Source: Candidatus Litorirhabdus singularis (GTDB taxonomy: Bacteria; Pseudomonadota; Gammaproteobacteria; Pseudomonadales; Halieaceae). From it: a stretch of DNA of 64,000 bases. Numbering within the stretch: the first letter of the stretch is position 1; the number at the start of each line of letters is the position of its first letter. The notes beneath the pieces are model-generated. The model was not told where the DNA came from, ran no database searches, and saw only the letters and a list, made by a program, of their open reading frames with translations. The DNA is taken from the NCBI RefSeq assembly GCF_026262625.1, contig NZ_SHNN01000004.1:248001-312000 (forward strand), written 5' to 3'. Below are positions 8,153 to 16,144 of this stretch, in pieces. The position numbers and the translations under genes were made by a program.

Positions 8153-9811
8153 TTAACTCGCCAGCTGCTCAAAATCCAGCTCCGGAAAGCCGCCATCTGC
8201 AGATTCGCGCAGCCGGTCGTAGTAAACGTGAGCGCCGCCGAAGTAGATCAAGACTCTGGGTTTGTGATTCTCGATATTGGCGCCCATCATCCATGAATTC
8301 ACTTTGTCGCCCTGAGCCATCAACGTTTGCTCGTGAATTTCAGAGACGTGAGCTGACCACTCATCCTCAGCTGCCTGCTTGGGCTTGAATACATCGTAGC
8401 CTTCGCTCTCCATTTTCTTGATGCAGTCGGTAATCCAGATCGCATTTTGTTCGATGGAGGTGGGCAGGTTAGCGAAGGGCGCCTGTGGTCCGGTTACCAT
8501 GAACAGGTTGGGGAAGTCGGCAGCGCAGACACCCATAATGCAGTTGGAGGTATCGTGCCACTTCTCGTGCAAGCTCTGGCCGCTGGCTCCGCGAATTGGG
8601 AACGCTTCAAGGGCACCGGTGTAAGCTCTGAAACCGGTGGCGAGTACGATGATATCGAACTCAAACTCGTTTTCAGTGGTGCGTACGCCGGTTTCCGTGA
8701 CTTCGACAATCGGCTCCTGGTTTTTAATATCAACGAGGTGAACGTTATCGCGGCTAAAGGCTTCCAGATAGCCGTGGTCCAATGGCGGACGCTTCGCGAA
8801 CAGCGGATAGTCATCAACCGACGGCACCAGAATATCTGCGATAGCAGGGTCTTCGACCCGCTCACGCATTTTATCGATGATAAACTGCGATGCCATTTTG
8901 TTCGCTTCCGGGTTTGATAGCAGATCGTCAAAGGTCTCAAACACCCAGCGGAAGCTGCCGTTCCAGTTGTCCTCGAAAATTTGCTGTATTTCCTCCGGCG
9001 GCGTGTCTGCCAGATTACGACCGGCCGTGCCAAATGCCATGCCAAATACATGGTTGCGGCACATGTCGACGATCTCGTCGTAGTTGTCCTTGATCTCTTT
9101 TTCCCATTCCGCTGTCATGGGCTTTTGCATGGCCGGCAGAATGTAGTTCGACGTGCGTTGGAATACGGTTACCGAACCTGCGGTCTTGGCCATCACTGGT
9201 ACCATCTGCACGGTGGTTGCCCCCGCACCAATGATACCTACTCGCTTACCCGCAAAGTCCAGACCTTCCTGCGGCCAGCGGGAGGAGTGAAACAGGGGTC
9301 CCTTGAATTTATCCATGCCCGGGATCTTTGGAATTACCGGTTCGGAAATCATGCCCATGCCACTGATGAAGTACTTGCAGGTATACGTCTTGCCGTCTCC
9401 GGTAGTCACCAACCAATGGCCGGCGTCATTCTGATAATCGGCGCTGACTACCTCAGTGTTCAACTGAATATGTGGCCACATGTCGCATTTGTCGGCAATA
9501 AAGCGGAAGTACTGGTGGGTTTCTTTCCAATCGGGATAACGTGCAGTCCAGGACCATTCTTGCAGAAGTTCTTTGGAGAACGTCAGGCAGTAATAGTAGC
9601 TCTCACTGTCTGTCATCGCGCCCGGGTAGCGATTCCAGGTCCAGGTACCACCAACATCGGCAGCTTTATCAAACACCTGTACCGACATTCCTGCTTCACG
9701 CAGATGGTGTATGAGTGCGAGTCCAGCAAAGCCGGCACCAATGACGATCGTGTCAAAGTCGACTTTACCTGTGGAGGCTGCATTACGGCTTGGCTCTTGC
9801 TCTGTAGTCAT
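8153..9811 (-). CDS. Flavin-containing Baeyer-Villiger-type monooxygenase
   Basis: A protein of 552 residues when started at the ATG at 9811, which has GAGGAA before it; the upstream open extension lacks a good site. It has two Rossmann motifs (GAGFAG at residues 25-30 and GIIGAGATTVQ near 192), the Baeyer-Villiger fingerprint F-x-G-x3-H-x3-W-P at residues 169-180, and the late ATG motif IIVLATGF. The family uses FAD, NADPH and O2 to insert oxygen next to a ketone, giving an ester or lactone. The alpha/beta hydrolase at 15328 could open such a product. It lies downstream of the acyl-CoA dehydrogenase on the same strand, with a large inverted repeat between them. Confidence 0.92.
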   Translation of the reverse strand: MTTEQEPSRNAASTGKVDFDTIVIGAGFAGLALIHHLREAGMSVQVFDKAADVGGTWTWNRYPGAMTDSESYYYCLTFSKELLQEWSWTARYPDWKETHQYFRFIADKCDMWPHIQLNTEVVSADYQNDAGHWLVTTGDGKTYTCKYFISGMGMISEPVIPKIPGMDKFKGPLFHSSRWPQEGLDFAGKRVGIIGAGATTVQMVPVMAKTAGSVTVFQRTSNYILPAMQKPMTAEWEKEIKDNYDEIVDMCRNHVFGMAFGTAGRNLADTPPEEIQQIFEDNWNGSFRWVFETFDDLLSNPEANKMASQFIIDKMRERVEDPAIADILVPSVDDYPLFAKRPPLDHGYLEAFSRDNVHLVDIKNQEPIVEVTETGVRTTENEFEFDIIVLATGFRAYTGALEAFPIRGASGQSLHEKWHDTSNCIMGVCAADFPNLFMVTGPQAPFANLPTSIEQNAIWITDCIKKMESEGYDVFKPKQAAEDEWSAHVSEIHEQTLMAQGDKVNSWMMGANIENHKPRVLIYFGGAHVYYDRLRESADGGFPELDFEQLAS

Positions 9812-9867
9812 TGCTGCGTTCCTCGTCTTGTCTATTTTATTTATATTACAGTCTAGTCTGTGCAACG

Positions 9868-9899
9868 CTGCAAGCACTCACTACTGCAAGTGCTTGCAG
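9868..9899. promoter_or_regulatory. Perfect 11-base inverted repeat between ACAD and monooxygenase genes
   Basis: CTGCAAGCACT (9868-9878) and AGTGCTTGCAG (9889-9899) are perfect inverted copies with a ten-base spacer. No T tract follows on the minus strand. The site lies about 57 bases upstream of the monooxygenase start, so an operator for that gene is at least as likely as an attenuator or terminator. Confidence 0.5.
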
Positions 9900-9907
9900 A
9901 TCTGAGA

Positions 9908-11212
9908 TCATGCGTCGGCATCGGGCAGGTAGTGCCCGTACTTTTCAAAAGCTGCGACGGACTGTGTCGGTGTGTGATACGTCGGAAACATTCCCGGAGC
10001 TGCTTCATACTCGCGCAGTACCGTGCGTGCCACAGTGACTTTGTGAACCTCTGACGGGCCGTCGACGACACCCAACTCGGGAATGTTTGCCCACATGTTC
10101 ATCAGTGGCACCTCATCAGACATGCCCAGGCTGCCGTGCAGGTGCATGGCTCGGTACACAACGTCGTGCAGAATTTTTGGGGTAGCCGCCTTGATAGCCG
10201 CTATCTCTTTGCGCACTTCGCGGTTGTACTCTTTATGCTTGTCGATCAACCAGGCGGTGTAGAGCACGTGCAGGCGGTACTGCAGAATCTGTGTGTAGCT
10301 GTCGGCGATTTTTTCCTGGGTAAACTGCTTATTAGCCAATAATTCGCCCTTGGTGGTGCGGCTGAGAACTCGCTCGCACATCATGTCCATGGCCTTTTTC
10401 AAAACCCCAACGCTGCGCATGGCGTGGTGAACACGTCCGCCGCCGAGACGGGTTTGCGCCACCAGAAAGCCTTTACCTTCCTCGCCCAGTAGGGCGTCAG
10501 CGGGCACGCGGCAATCGGTGAAGCGAATATAACCGTGTACACCGTCGCCTTGTTCCACATAGGGACCAACGGCGGAATTGCGCAGGATATCCATGCCGGG
10601 AGTGCCTTGCTCCACCAGTACGATGGACGCACCTTCATGGATGGGAACCTCGGTGTTGGTAACGACCATCACCAGCAGAAATGCGGAGAATCGGGCGTGA
10701 GAGGCAAACCACTTTTCGCCGTTGATCACCCATTCATCACCATCGCGGGTTGCGGTGCAGGTGAATTCAGCAGGGTCGGCGCCGGCCTGCGGCTCTGTCA
10801 TTGAATAACAGGAAGCGATTTCGGCGTTCAACAACGGCTGAAGATATTTTCTCTTTTGTTCGGGAGTGCCGAAGTGGGCGAGTATTTCCGCGTTGCCACT
10901 GTCGGGTGCCTGACAGCCAAATACACTGGGACCGAAACGCGAGCGACCGAGTATTTCATTCATCAGACCCAGCTTGACCTGGCCATAGCCGCCGCCACCG
11001 AGTTCGGCGCCAAGGTGGCAGGCCCACAGTTTTTTCTCTTTGACGATGGCCCGCAGGGGTGCCATCGCTTTTGCTGCTGGTGAGTCGGGATCCCACGGAT
11101 CGCCGGGACCGCGGAACACCAGGTCCAGCGGCTCAATTTCGTCGCGGGTGAATTGATCGATCCAGTCTAACTGCTTCTGGAATTCGGGGTCGGTTTCAAA
11201 GCTCCAACTCAA
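9908..11212 (-). CDS. Acyl-CoA dehydrogenase family protein (ACAD10/11-like)
   Basis: A protein of 434 residues covering the three ACAD domains. The signature CYSMTEPQAGAD binds flavin and substrate, WVINGEKWFASHA lies in the beta domain, and MHLHGSLGMSDE with the GPSEVHKVTVAR helix is in the C-terminal domain. The start is a TTG at 11212 with AGGAG eight bases upstream; no suitable ATG is near. The usual role is alpha,beta-desaturation of an acyl-CoA using FAD. Its position next to an APH-type kinase and an SDR also fits the ACAD11/LvaC-like reaction, removal of a phosphorylated 4-hydroxyl group from an acyl-CoA. The gene is divergent from the SDR at 11290. Confidence 0.9.
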   Translation of the reverse strand: MSWSFETDPEFQKQLDWIDQFTRDEIEPLDLVFRGPGDPWDPDSPAAKAMAPLRAIVKEKKLWACHLGAELGGGGYGQVKLGLMNEILGRSRFGPSVFGCQAPDSGNAEILAHFGTPEQKRKYLQPLLNAEIASCYSMTEPQAGADPAEFTCTATRDGDEWVINGEKWFASHARFSAFLLVMVVTNTEVPIHEGASIVLVEQGTPGMDILRNSAVGPYVEQGDGVHGYIRFTDCRVPADALLGEEGKGFLVAQTRLGGGRVHHAMRSVGVLKKAMDMMCERVLSRTTKGELLANKQFTQEKIADSYTQILQYRLHVLYTAWLIDKHKEYNREVRKEIAAIKAATPKILHDVVYRAMHLHGSLGMSDEVPLMNMWANIPELGVVDGPSEVHKVTVARTVLREYEAAPGMFPTYHTPTQSVAAFEKYGHYLPDADA

Positions 11213-11231
11213 GGTGTTTCTCCTGCTATGA

Positions 11232-11260
11232 TTGACTTACTAGACGCAAACAAGCATATT
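11232..11260 (+). promoter_or_regulatory. Sigma-70-type promoter candidate
   Basis: TTGACT (11232-11237) and CATATT (11255-11260) are separated by 17 bases in the divergent region. The palindromic operator at 11261 begins immediately after the -10 element, a typical position for repression of the gene at 11290. Confidence 0.5.
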
Positions 11261-11275
11261 TTGAATAAAATTCAG
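11261..11275 (+). promoter_or_regulatory. Shared operator, copy 1 (TTGAAT-N3-ATTCAG)
   Basis: TTGAATAAAATTCAG matches the motif TTGAAT-N3-ATTCAA with one mismatch at the last base. It lies 15 bases before the SDR start and abuts the candidate -10 box. The same motif occurs at 17806 and 24529. Confidence 0.6.
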
Positions 11276-11289
11276 GAAAATTACTACAC

Positions 11290-12021
11290 ATGACGGAAAA
11301 AAAAGTTTGGCTGGTCACTGGCGCCTCCCGTGGCATTGGCCTGGCCATCGCCAAGAGAGCCTTGGCAGCAGGGGATTTAGTGGCACTGCTGGCCCGTGGC
11401 GAGCAGGTTGAGCAAGTCGCATCAGAACTGGGAGACAAGTGCCTCGGTATTCGCTGTGACGTGGCTGATCGAGCGGCGGTAACGACTGCCATAGATCACA
11501 TTATAGCCACTTGGGGCCGCCTTGACATGGTGGTTAATAACGCCGGAGTCCATCGCGGCGGCAAGGTGCGCCGCTTGAAGCTCGAGGACTGGAATACCGT
11601 GCTGGATACCAATCTTACTGGCGCGCTCAATATCATTGCAGTGGCCGCGGCTCATATGGAGCCTGGAGCGGCAATAGTCAACGTGGGAGCCGTGGTCGGT
11701 TTTCGTGGTTTTCCCGGCGATTCTGCCTATGCGGCCTCCAAGGCCGGGCTTGCCGGCATGACGCGGGCTTTGGCAATAGAGATGGCGCCCAAGAATATTC
11801 GGGTCAATCTGGTAATACCGGGTTTGGTATTGACTGAAATGACCGGAGAACTGTCGGAATCTGCGCTTGAATCCATGCGCAAGACCATACCCATGGGGCG
11901 CTACGGCGAAGCTGACGAAGTTGCTGAAGTGGTGGAATGGGTGGCTCGTTCCCGCTATATGACCGGTGCCTTTGTGCCCGCAGACGGCGGTCTAATGAGC
12001 AGTTTTGGAACGATGGGTTAG
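11290..12021 (+). CDS. SDR family protein lacking the usual catalytic serine
   Basis: An SDR-fold protein of 243 residues with TGASRGIG, NNAG and YAASKAG. The position 13 residues before the catalytic Tyr, normally Ser, is Ala here (segment NVGAVVGF); in the two other SDRs of this window the Ser is present. The protein may therefore use another residue, have lowered activity or be specialised. It heads an apparent four-gene unit with the kinase, the CoA ligase and a TetR gene. By analogy with LvaD-type proteins it could reduce a 4-oxoacyl-CoA to the 4-hydroxyacyl-CoA; this is inference. Confidence 0.87.
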   Translation: MTEKKVWLVTGASRGIGLAIAKRALAAGDLVALLARGEQVEQVASELGDKCLGIRCDVADRAAVTTAIDHIIATWGRLDMVVNNAGVHRGGKVRRLKLEDWNTVLDTNLTGALNIIAVAAAHMEPGAAIVNVGAVVGFRGFPGDSAYAASKAGLAGMTRALAIEMAPKNIRVNLVIPGLVLTEMTGELSESALESMRKTIPMGRYGEADEVAEVVEWVARSRYMTGAFVPADGGLMSSFGTMG

Positions 12022-12026
12022 AGACT

Positions 12027-13037
12027 ATGAGCACGGCAAACAATTTTCAGCAGTGGATGCAGGCCGAGCTGGGCCTGACTAATGCCCGGATAGAGCGTGA
12101 GCTCAGCGGCGGTAATTCAAATCTGACCCAGCTGGTGTCCACCGACAGTCGAGCGTTAGTACTGCGCTCGGCGCCGGCTGCGACCATCAGTCCCAAGGCG
12201 CATCTTGGTGTGCAACGAGAAGCGCGCTTTATGGGCGCGCTGCACGGCAGCGTAAAAGTGCCGCAGGTGCTGGCCTGGTGTGAATCTACTGACGTGCTGG
12301 GATATCCCTTCGCGGTCATTGAGCACGTCAGCGGAGTATCAATTACCGACACTATGCCCGCCGCCTACGACAATGCCGAGTCCATCAATACGCTGGGACG
12401 GCAGTTGGCGGAGAGTCTTGCGTCTATAGCAGCAGCTCCCTGGCAGGAATTGGGTCTCACTGATATGGGAAAGCCTGATCGTTTTCTGCAACGGCAGGTG
12501 GAGCGCTGGCTTGATATCCGGCGTGGTCAACCAACCCGGGACTTGCCCGAGATCGAACGGTTAGGACAGTGGTTACTGGATAACTGCCCGCCTGCCGGAC
12601 CGGTAGGCATCGTGCATGGCGACTTTCATCTCGACAACACACTGTGCAGTGAGTCGCAGCCAACTATGTTGGCGGTCATCGATTGGGAGATGGCAACGAT
12701 TGGTGATCCGCTGGCAGACCTTGGATTGTTTCTGATGTTCTGGGGCCCGCGCCCGCTGGAAAAACCAGGCTTCGCCCATGTGCAGGCGGTCACACGACGC
12801 GAGAACGTGGTTGCCCGCAGGGAGCTAGCTTCGATTTGGGCCGCTGCTAGCGGGCTGGATATTGAGCAACTGGATTATTATATGTGCTTTGCTTTCTGGC
12901 GTTTGGCGGCGATTGTCGAAGGCGCTTACGGCTTGTTTCTTAACGGCAAGGTGGACACGCCGTACGCTCGTGGTCTGGAGTACGATGTGCCCGCGCTGCT
13001 TACTGAGGCTGCAATGGCAGCGCAGGGGGAGTGGTGA
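12027..13037 (+). CDS. APH-family phosphotransferase (ACAD10/11 kinase-like, LvaA-like)
   Basis: A protein of 336 residues in the aminoglycoside phosphotransferase fold. The Brenner-type catalytic loop HGDFHLDN is near residue 196 and the Mg-binding DWEMATIGDPLADLG near 217. The N-terminal part has the glycine-rich SGGNSNLTQLV loop. The ATG at 12027 lies six bases after the SDR stop. Bacterial and mammalian relatives (LvaA; the kinase domain of ACAD10/11) phosphorylate 4-hydroxyacyl-CoAs before removal of the oxygen. With an ACAD, an SDR and an acyl-CoA ligase beside it, that role is the best fit. Antibiotic resistance is unlikely in this context. Confidence 0.88.
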   Translation: MSTANNFQQWMQAELGLTNARIERELSGGNSNLTQLVSTDSRALVLRSAPAATISPKAHLGVQREARFMGALHGSVKVPQVLAWCESTDVLGYPFAVIEHVSGVSITDTMPAAYDNAESINTLGRQLAESLASIAAAPWQELGLTDMGKPDRFLQRQVERWLDIRRGQPTRDLPEIERLGQWLLDNCPPAGPVGIVHGDFHLDNTLCSESQPTMLAVIDWEMATIGDPLADLGLFLMFWGPRPLEKPGFAHVQAVTRRENVVARRELASIWAAASGLDIEQLDYYMCFAFWRLAAIVEGAYGLFLNGKVDTPYARGLEYDVPALLTEAAMAAQGEW

Positions 13038-14680
13038 TGAACTCAAGCACTGTGACGGCCCATTCCATGACGACAACGATGATGCACATGCCGATGACCG
13101 TGCAAATGATTATGAGGCATGGTCTGTCGGTGTTTCCTGATTCCAGGGTTGGTACTTTTGACGGCGAAACTCTGCACTACAAGAGTTATGCAGAAATCGG
13201 TTTAGAAGCGGCCAAGCTGGCCACCGCGCTGCAATCCCTGGGAATCGCTCCCGGAGACCGGGTGGGAACCTTCAGCTGGAACAATAACGCGCACATGGCA
13301 GCTTACCTGGCCATACCGTCGATGGGCGCAATCATGCATACGGTGAATATCCGTTTGTCGCCCGAACATATCGCCTACATCATCAATCACGCCGAGGACC
13401 GGGTGCTGTTGCTCGACGCCAGTTTACTGTCTGTGTTCGAGCCAGTGCTGCCGCTGCTGGATTCGCTGGAGCACTTGATCATCATAGATGGCGACAGTTT
13501 GCCCGCAGGGTTCGCAGCCAGTCATTATCATGACCTTGTTGATGCCAGTGAGCCTATGCAGGATTGGCCCGACCTCGATGAAACCAGTGCCGCCGCTGCC
13601 TGCTACACCAGTGGCACCACCGGTAATCCGAAGGGCGTGGTATACAGTCATCGCACCACGTTTGTGCATTCTTTGGCTTCGCGAGCTGCCGATACCTTTG
13701 GCATTTCTGAACGAGACAGAATTCTGCTGTTGCCACCAATGTTCCACGCTAATGCCTGGGGCTTGCCCTATAGCGGCTGGTTCAGCGGCAGTGATTTTAT
13801 TTTGCCAGGGCCGCATTTGCAGGTGCCGGCAATTATGAAAATGGTGGCTGCTGCACGACCCACGATCACCGCAACAGTGCCCACCATATTGGGTGACTTA
13901 CTGCGCTTTGATAGCAGCGAGCTGGATATGAGTTGTTTTCGGATGCTGGTGTGCGGCGGCTCCGCAGTAGCGCCGGCTATGATTGACGCCGTGCGTGAGC
14001 AGTGGGGCGTTCCGGTATTACAGGGCTGGGGTATGACGGAGACCAGTCCGCTGTGTGCGTTGTCACATCCGCCTCGTGACCCTGGTGAGCAGGGTGAGAC
14101 CGCCTGGCGCGCCAAGAGTGGACGACCGGTGTCCGGCGTTGAGGTGCGGGTTGTCGACGACGCTGGCAAGGCGTTACCCCATGATGGTGAATCGGTGGGT
14201 GAATTGCAGTTACGTGGCCCCTGGATTACCGGTGGCTATCACAATAACGACTCCGCCGATGCTATCTCGGCAGATGGGTGGTTACGTACTGGCGACGTAG
14301 GACATATTGACCAGAAGCACTATGTGCAGCTGACGGACCGTACCAAGGATGTGATAAAGTCGGGAGGTGAATGGATATCCTCAGTAGACTTGGAAAACAC
14401 GCTGTTGGCTCACCCCGATGTAACAGAAGTCGCCGTCATAGCGACCGCCGACGAGCGCTGGCAAGAGCGCCCGCTGGTCGTCATGGTTGCCGCTAATGAT
14501 GAAGTTGAGGCGTCTACTTTGCGCAATTGGCTGCAAGATAAAGTCGCGCGATTCTGGGTGCCTGAGTATTGGTGTCTGGTGGCGGAGATTCCCAAGACCA
14601 GCGTCGGCAAGTTTGATAAGAAGCGTTTGCGCGAAATGAACGAAGCCGGTGAATTAGATGTTGAGGTTCTCGGCAAGTGA
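13037..14680 (+). CDS. Acyl-CoA synthetase (AMP-forming)
   Basis: A protein of 547 residues in the ANL superfamily. It has the P-loop-like YTSGTTGNPKGV, the A5 motif QGWGMTETSP, the A7/A8 region WLRTGDVGHIDQKHYVQLTDRTKDVIKSGGEWIS and the C-terminal catalytic Lys in PKTSVGKFDKK. It forms an acyl-adenylate and then the CoA thioester, activating an acid for the cluster's beta-oxidation-like steps. The start at 13037 shares its A with the stop of the kinase gene, indicating translational coupling; a second ATG at 13067 is possible. The sequence resembles long- or medium-chain and ring-containing acid ligases of the FadD type. Confidence 0.92.
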   Translation: MNSSTVTAHSMTTTMMHMPMTVQMIMRHGLSVFPDSRVGTFDGETLHYKSYAEIGLEAAKLATALQSLGIAPGDRVGTFSWNNNAHMAAYLAIPSMGAIMHTVNIRLSPEHIAYIINHAEDRVLLLDASLLSVFEPVLPLLDSLEHLIIIDGDSLPAGFAASHYHDLVDASEPMQDWPDLDETSAAAACYTSGTTGNPKGVVYSHRTTFVHSLASRAADTFGISERDRILLLPPMFHANAWGLPYSGWFSGSDFILPGPHLQVPAIMKMVAAARPTITATVPTILGDLLRFDSSELDMSCFRMLVCGGSAVAPAMIDAVREQWGVPVLQGWGMTETSPLCALSHPPRDPGEQGETAWRAKSGRPVSGVEVRVVDDAGKALPHDGESVGELQLRGPWITGGYHNNDSADAISADGWLRTGDVGHIDQKHYVQLTDRTKDVIKSGGEWISSVDLENTLLAHPDVTEVAVIATADERWQERPLVVMVAANDEVEASTLRNWLQDKVARFWVPEYWCLVAEIPKTSVGKFDKKRLREMNEAGELDVEVLGK

Positions 14681-15312
14681 GTGGAAGAAAGCAGGCAACG
14701 ACAGGGAAACTGACGCAGGCTGAAAGAACAGCGCGATCAGACGAGGCAATGTTTACTGCGGCCATTGAGCTTATCAATGAGCGCGGCACCCAAAAAACGA
14801 CGCTTAAAGACATTGGTGAGCGCGCCGGCTATAGCCGTGGCATGGCCAACTATAGATTCGGCTCCAAAGAAGGCCTGATGATGGAACTGTTTGCGCAGTT
14901 TGATCAACGCTGGAAAGCGCACCTCAGTGAATATCTGGAAGGACACTCCGGGATCAGTGCGGTTATTCAAGCGGCTAATGCCCTGCGTGAGTTCTTGAAG
15001 CTCGAATCGGACTACATGCGTGCCATGTATCTATTGTGGTATGAAAGTCTTGGACACCAATCTGATATGCGCTCTACACTCGCCGAGCATCATGATGTTT
15101 ATCGGTCAGATGCGCGCCGCTGGATTGAGCAGGGCATTGCGGCGGGAGAGATTCGTCCCGATATCAATGCAGAGCAGTTTGCGGTGCAATACTGCTCATT
15201 TATTTTTGGGGTCGTTTATCAATGGCTGGTGAATGCAGACGCGCTGGACCTCGATGCGGCTTTTGACAGCTACGAACAACTTACAGTCCAACTCCTGCGT
15301 AGCCAGGAATAA
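14677..15312 (+). CDS. TetR family transcriptional regulator
   Basis: A protein of 211 residues with an N-terminal TetR DNA-binding domain (AAIELINERGTQKTTLKDIGERAGYSRG, then YRFGSKEGLMMELF) and an all-helical ligand domain. The GTG start at 14677 overlaps the ligase stop by four bases (GTGA), so the gene is in the same operon and probably part of a feedback loop. The ligand is likely a CoA thioester or pathway acid. It is one of two TetR genes that could bind the repeated cluster operators. Confidence 0.9.
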   Translation: MSGRKQATTGKLTQAERTARSDEAMFTAAIELINERGTQKTTLKDIGERAGYSRGMANYRFGSKEGLMMELFAQFDQRWKAHLSEYLEGHSGISAVIQAANALREFLKLESDYMRAMYLLWYESLGHQSDMRSTLAEHHDVYRSDARRWIEQGIAAGEIRPDINAEQFAVQYCSFIFGVVYQWLVNADALDLDAAFDSYEQLTVQLLRSQE

Positions 15313-15327
15313 TACAGGGAGACAGCA

Positions 15328-16134
15328 ATGACATTTCTAGCCCGAGAACACGGTAAACAGGTTTATTTCGAAGATTATGGTACGGGTGATAGCGCCATCG
15401 TGTTGGTGCACGGTTGGGGTATGGGTGTACGGACCTGGGATTACACCTTACCTCGGTTGGTTGCCGCCGGTCACCGTGTGGTGCTTATGGATCACCGCGG
15501 TTGCGGGCAGTCCAGCAAGGACTTCGCCGATATGGGTATTCAGGCCATTGCCGATGACCTGGTGGCGTTGGTGCACAAGTTGGAACTGAAGCAGGTTGTG
15601 CTCAATGGCTGGTCTTTAGGTGGCGCGGTGGTGGTAGAAGCGGCGCGGCAGTTAGCTGAGCGTTGCAGTGGTCTGGTACTGACCTGTGCCGCCACGCCCT
15701 GTTATCTGCAGAAGCCTGACTATCCCCACGGTGGTACCGATGAGGCGTTGGCCGAAACCATGGGCGCCATGGCCGCTGACCGGGTCAACTTTCTCGCCGC
15801 ACTGTCTGCGGGCGTTTGCGCCTCTGAGGTCAGTCCGCAGCTGGTGGATTGGATGTGGGCCATATTCATGGAGTCATCGCCGCTGGCGGCGCAGTCGCTG
15901 GGCGAGCTGGGTCCGCTCGACCAGAGAGACATTCTGGCTACCTTTAAGATGCCGGTATTGAGTTTCGTTGGCGCTGAGGATGGGGTGGTTGACGCCAATG
16001 TTTGCCGCTCGATAACAGACTATGTGTCGCATGCTCATGTGGTGGAATGCCCAAATTCTGGTCACGCACCGTTTATCGAAGAGGCTGAGTTGTACCACGG
16101 CGAGCTGCTCACCTTCCTGGCGGCCAACCTCTGA
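15328..16134 (+). CDS. Alpha/beta hydrolase
   Basis: A protein of 268 residues with the alpha/beta-hydrolase fold: oxyanion-hole segment LVHGWGMG, strand DHRGCGQS, nucleophile elbow GWSLGG with Ser96, acid residue in GAEDGVVDA and catalytic His in NSGHAPF. A GGGAG ribosome binding site precedes the ATG. It is 15 bases after the TetR stop and likely in the same unit. A role in opening an ester or lactone made by the Baeyer-Villiger enzyme, or cleaving a C-C bond as in meta-cleavage hydrolases, is plausible. The motif alone does not decide. Confidence 0.9.
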   Translation: MTFLAREHGKQVYFEDYGTGDSAIVLVHGWGMGVRTWDYTLPRLVAAGHRVVLMDHRGCGQSSKDFADMGIQAIADDLVALVHKLELKQVVLNGWSLGGAVVVEAARQLAERCSGLVLTCAATPCYLQKPDYPHGGTDEALAETMGAMAADRVNFLAALSAGVCASEVSPQLVDWMWAIFMESSPLAAQSLGELGPLDQRDILATFKMPVLSFVGAEDGVVDANVCRSITDYVSHAHVVECPNSGHAPFIEEAELYHGELLTFLAANL

Positions 16135-16144
16135 GGAGATGAGT

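Noticed and set aside
9868-9899. Rho-independent terminator for the acyl-CoA dehydrogenase gene
   Set aside because: The stem is strong but no T run follows on the minus strand, so a regulatory site was preferred.
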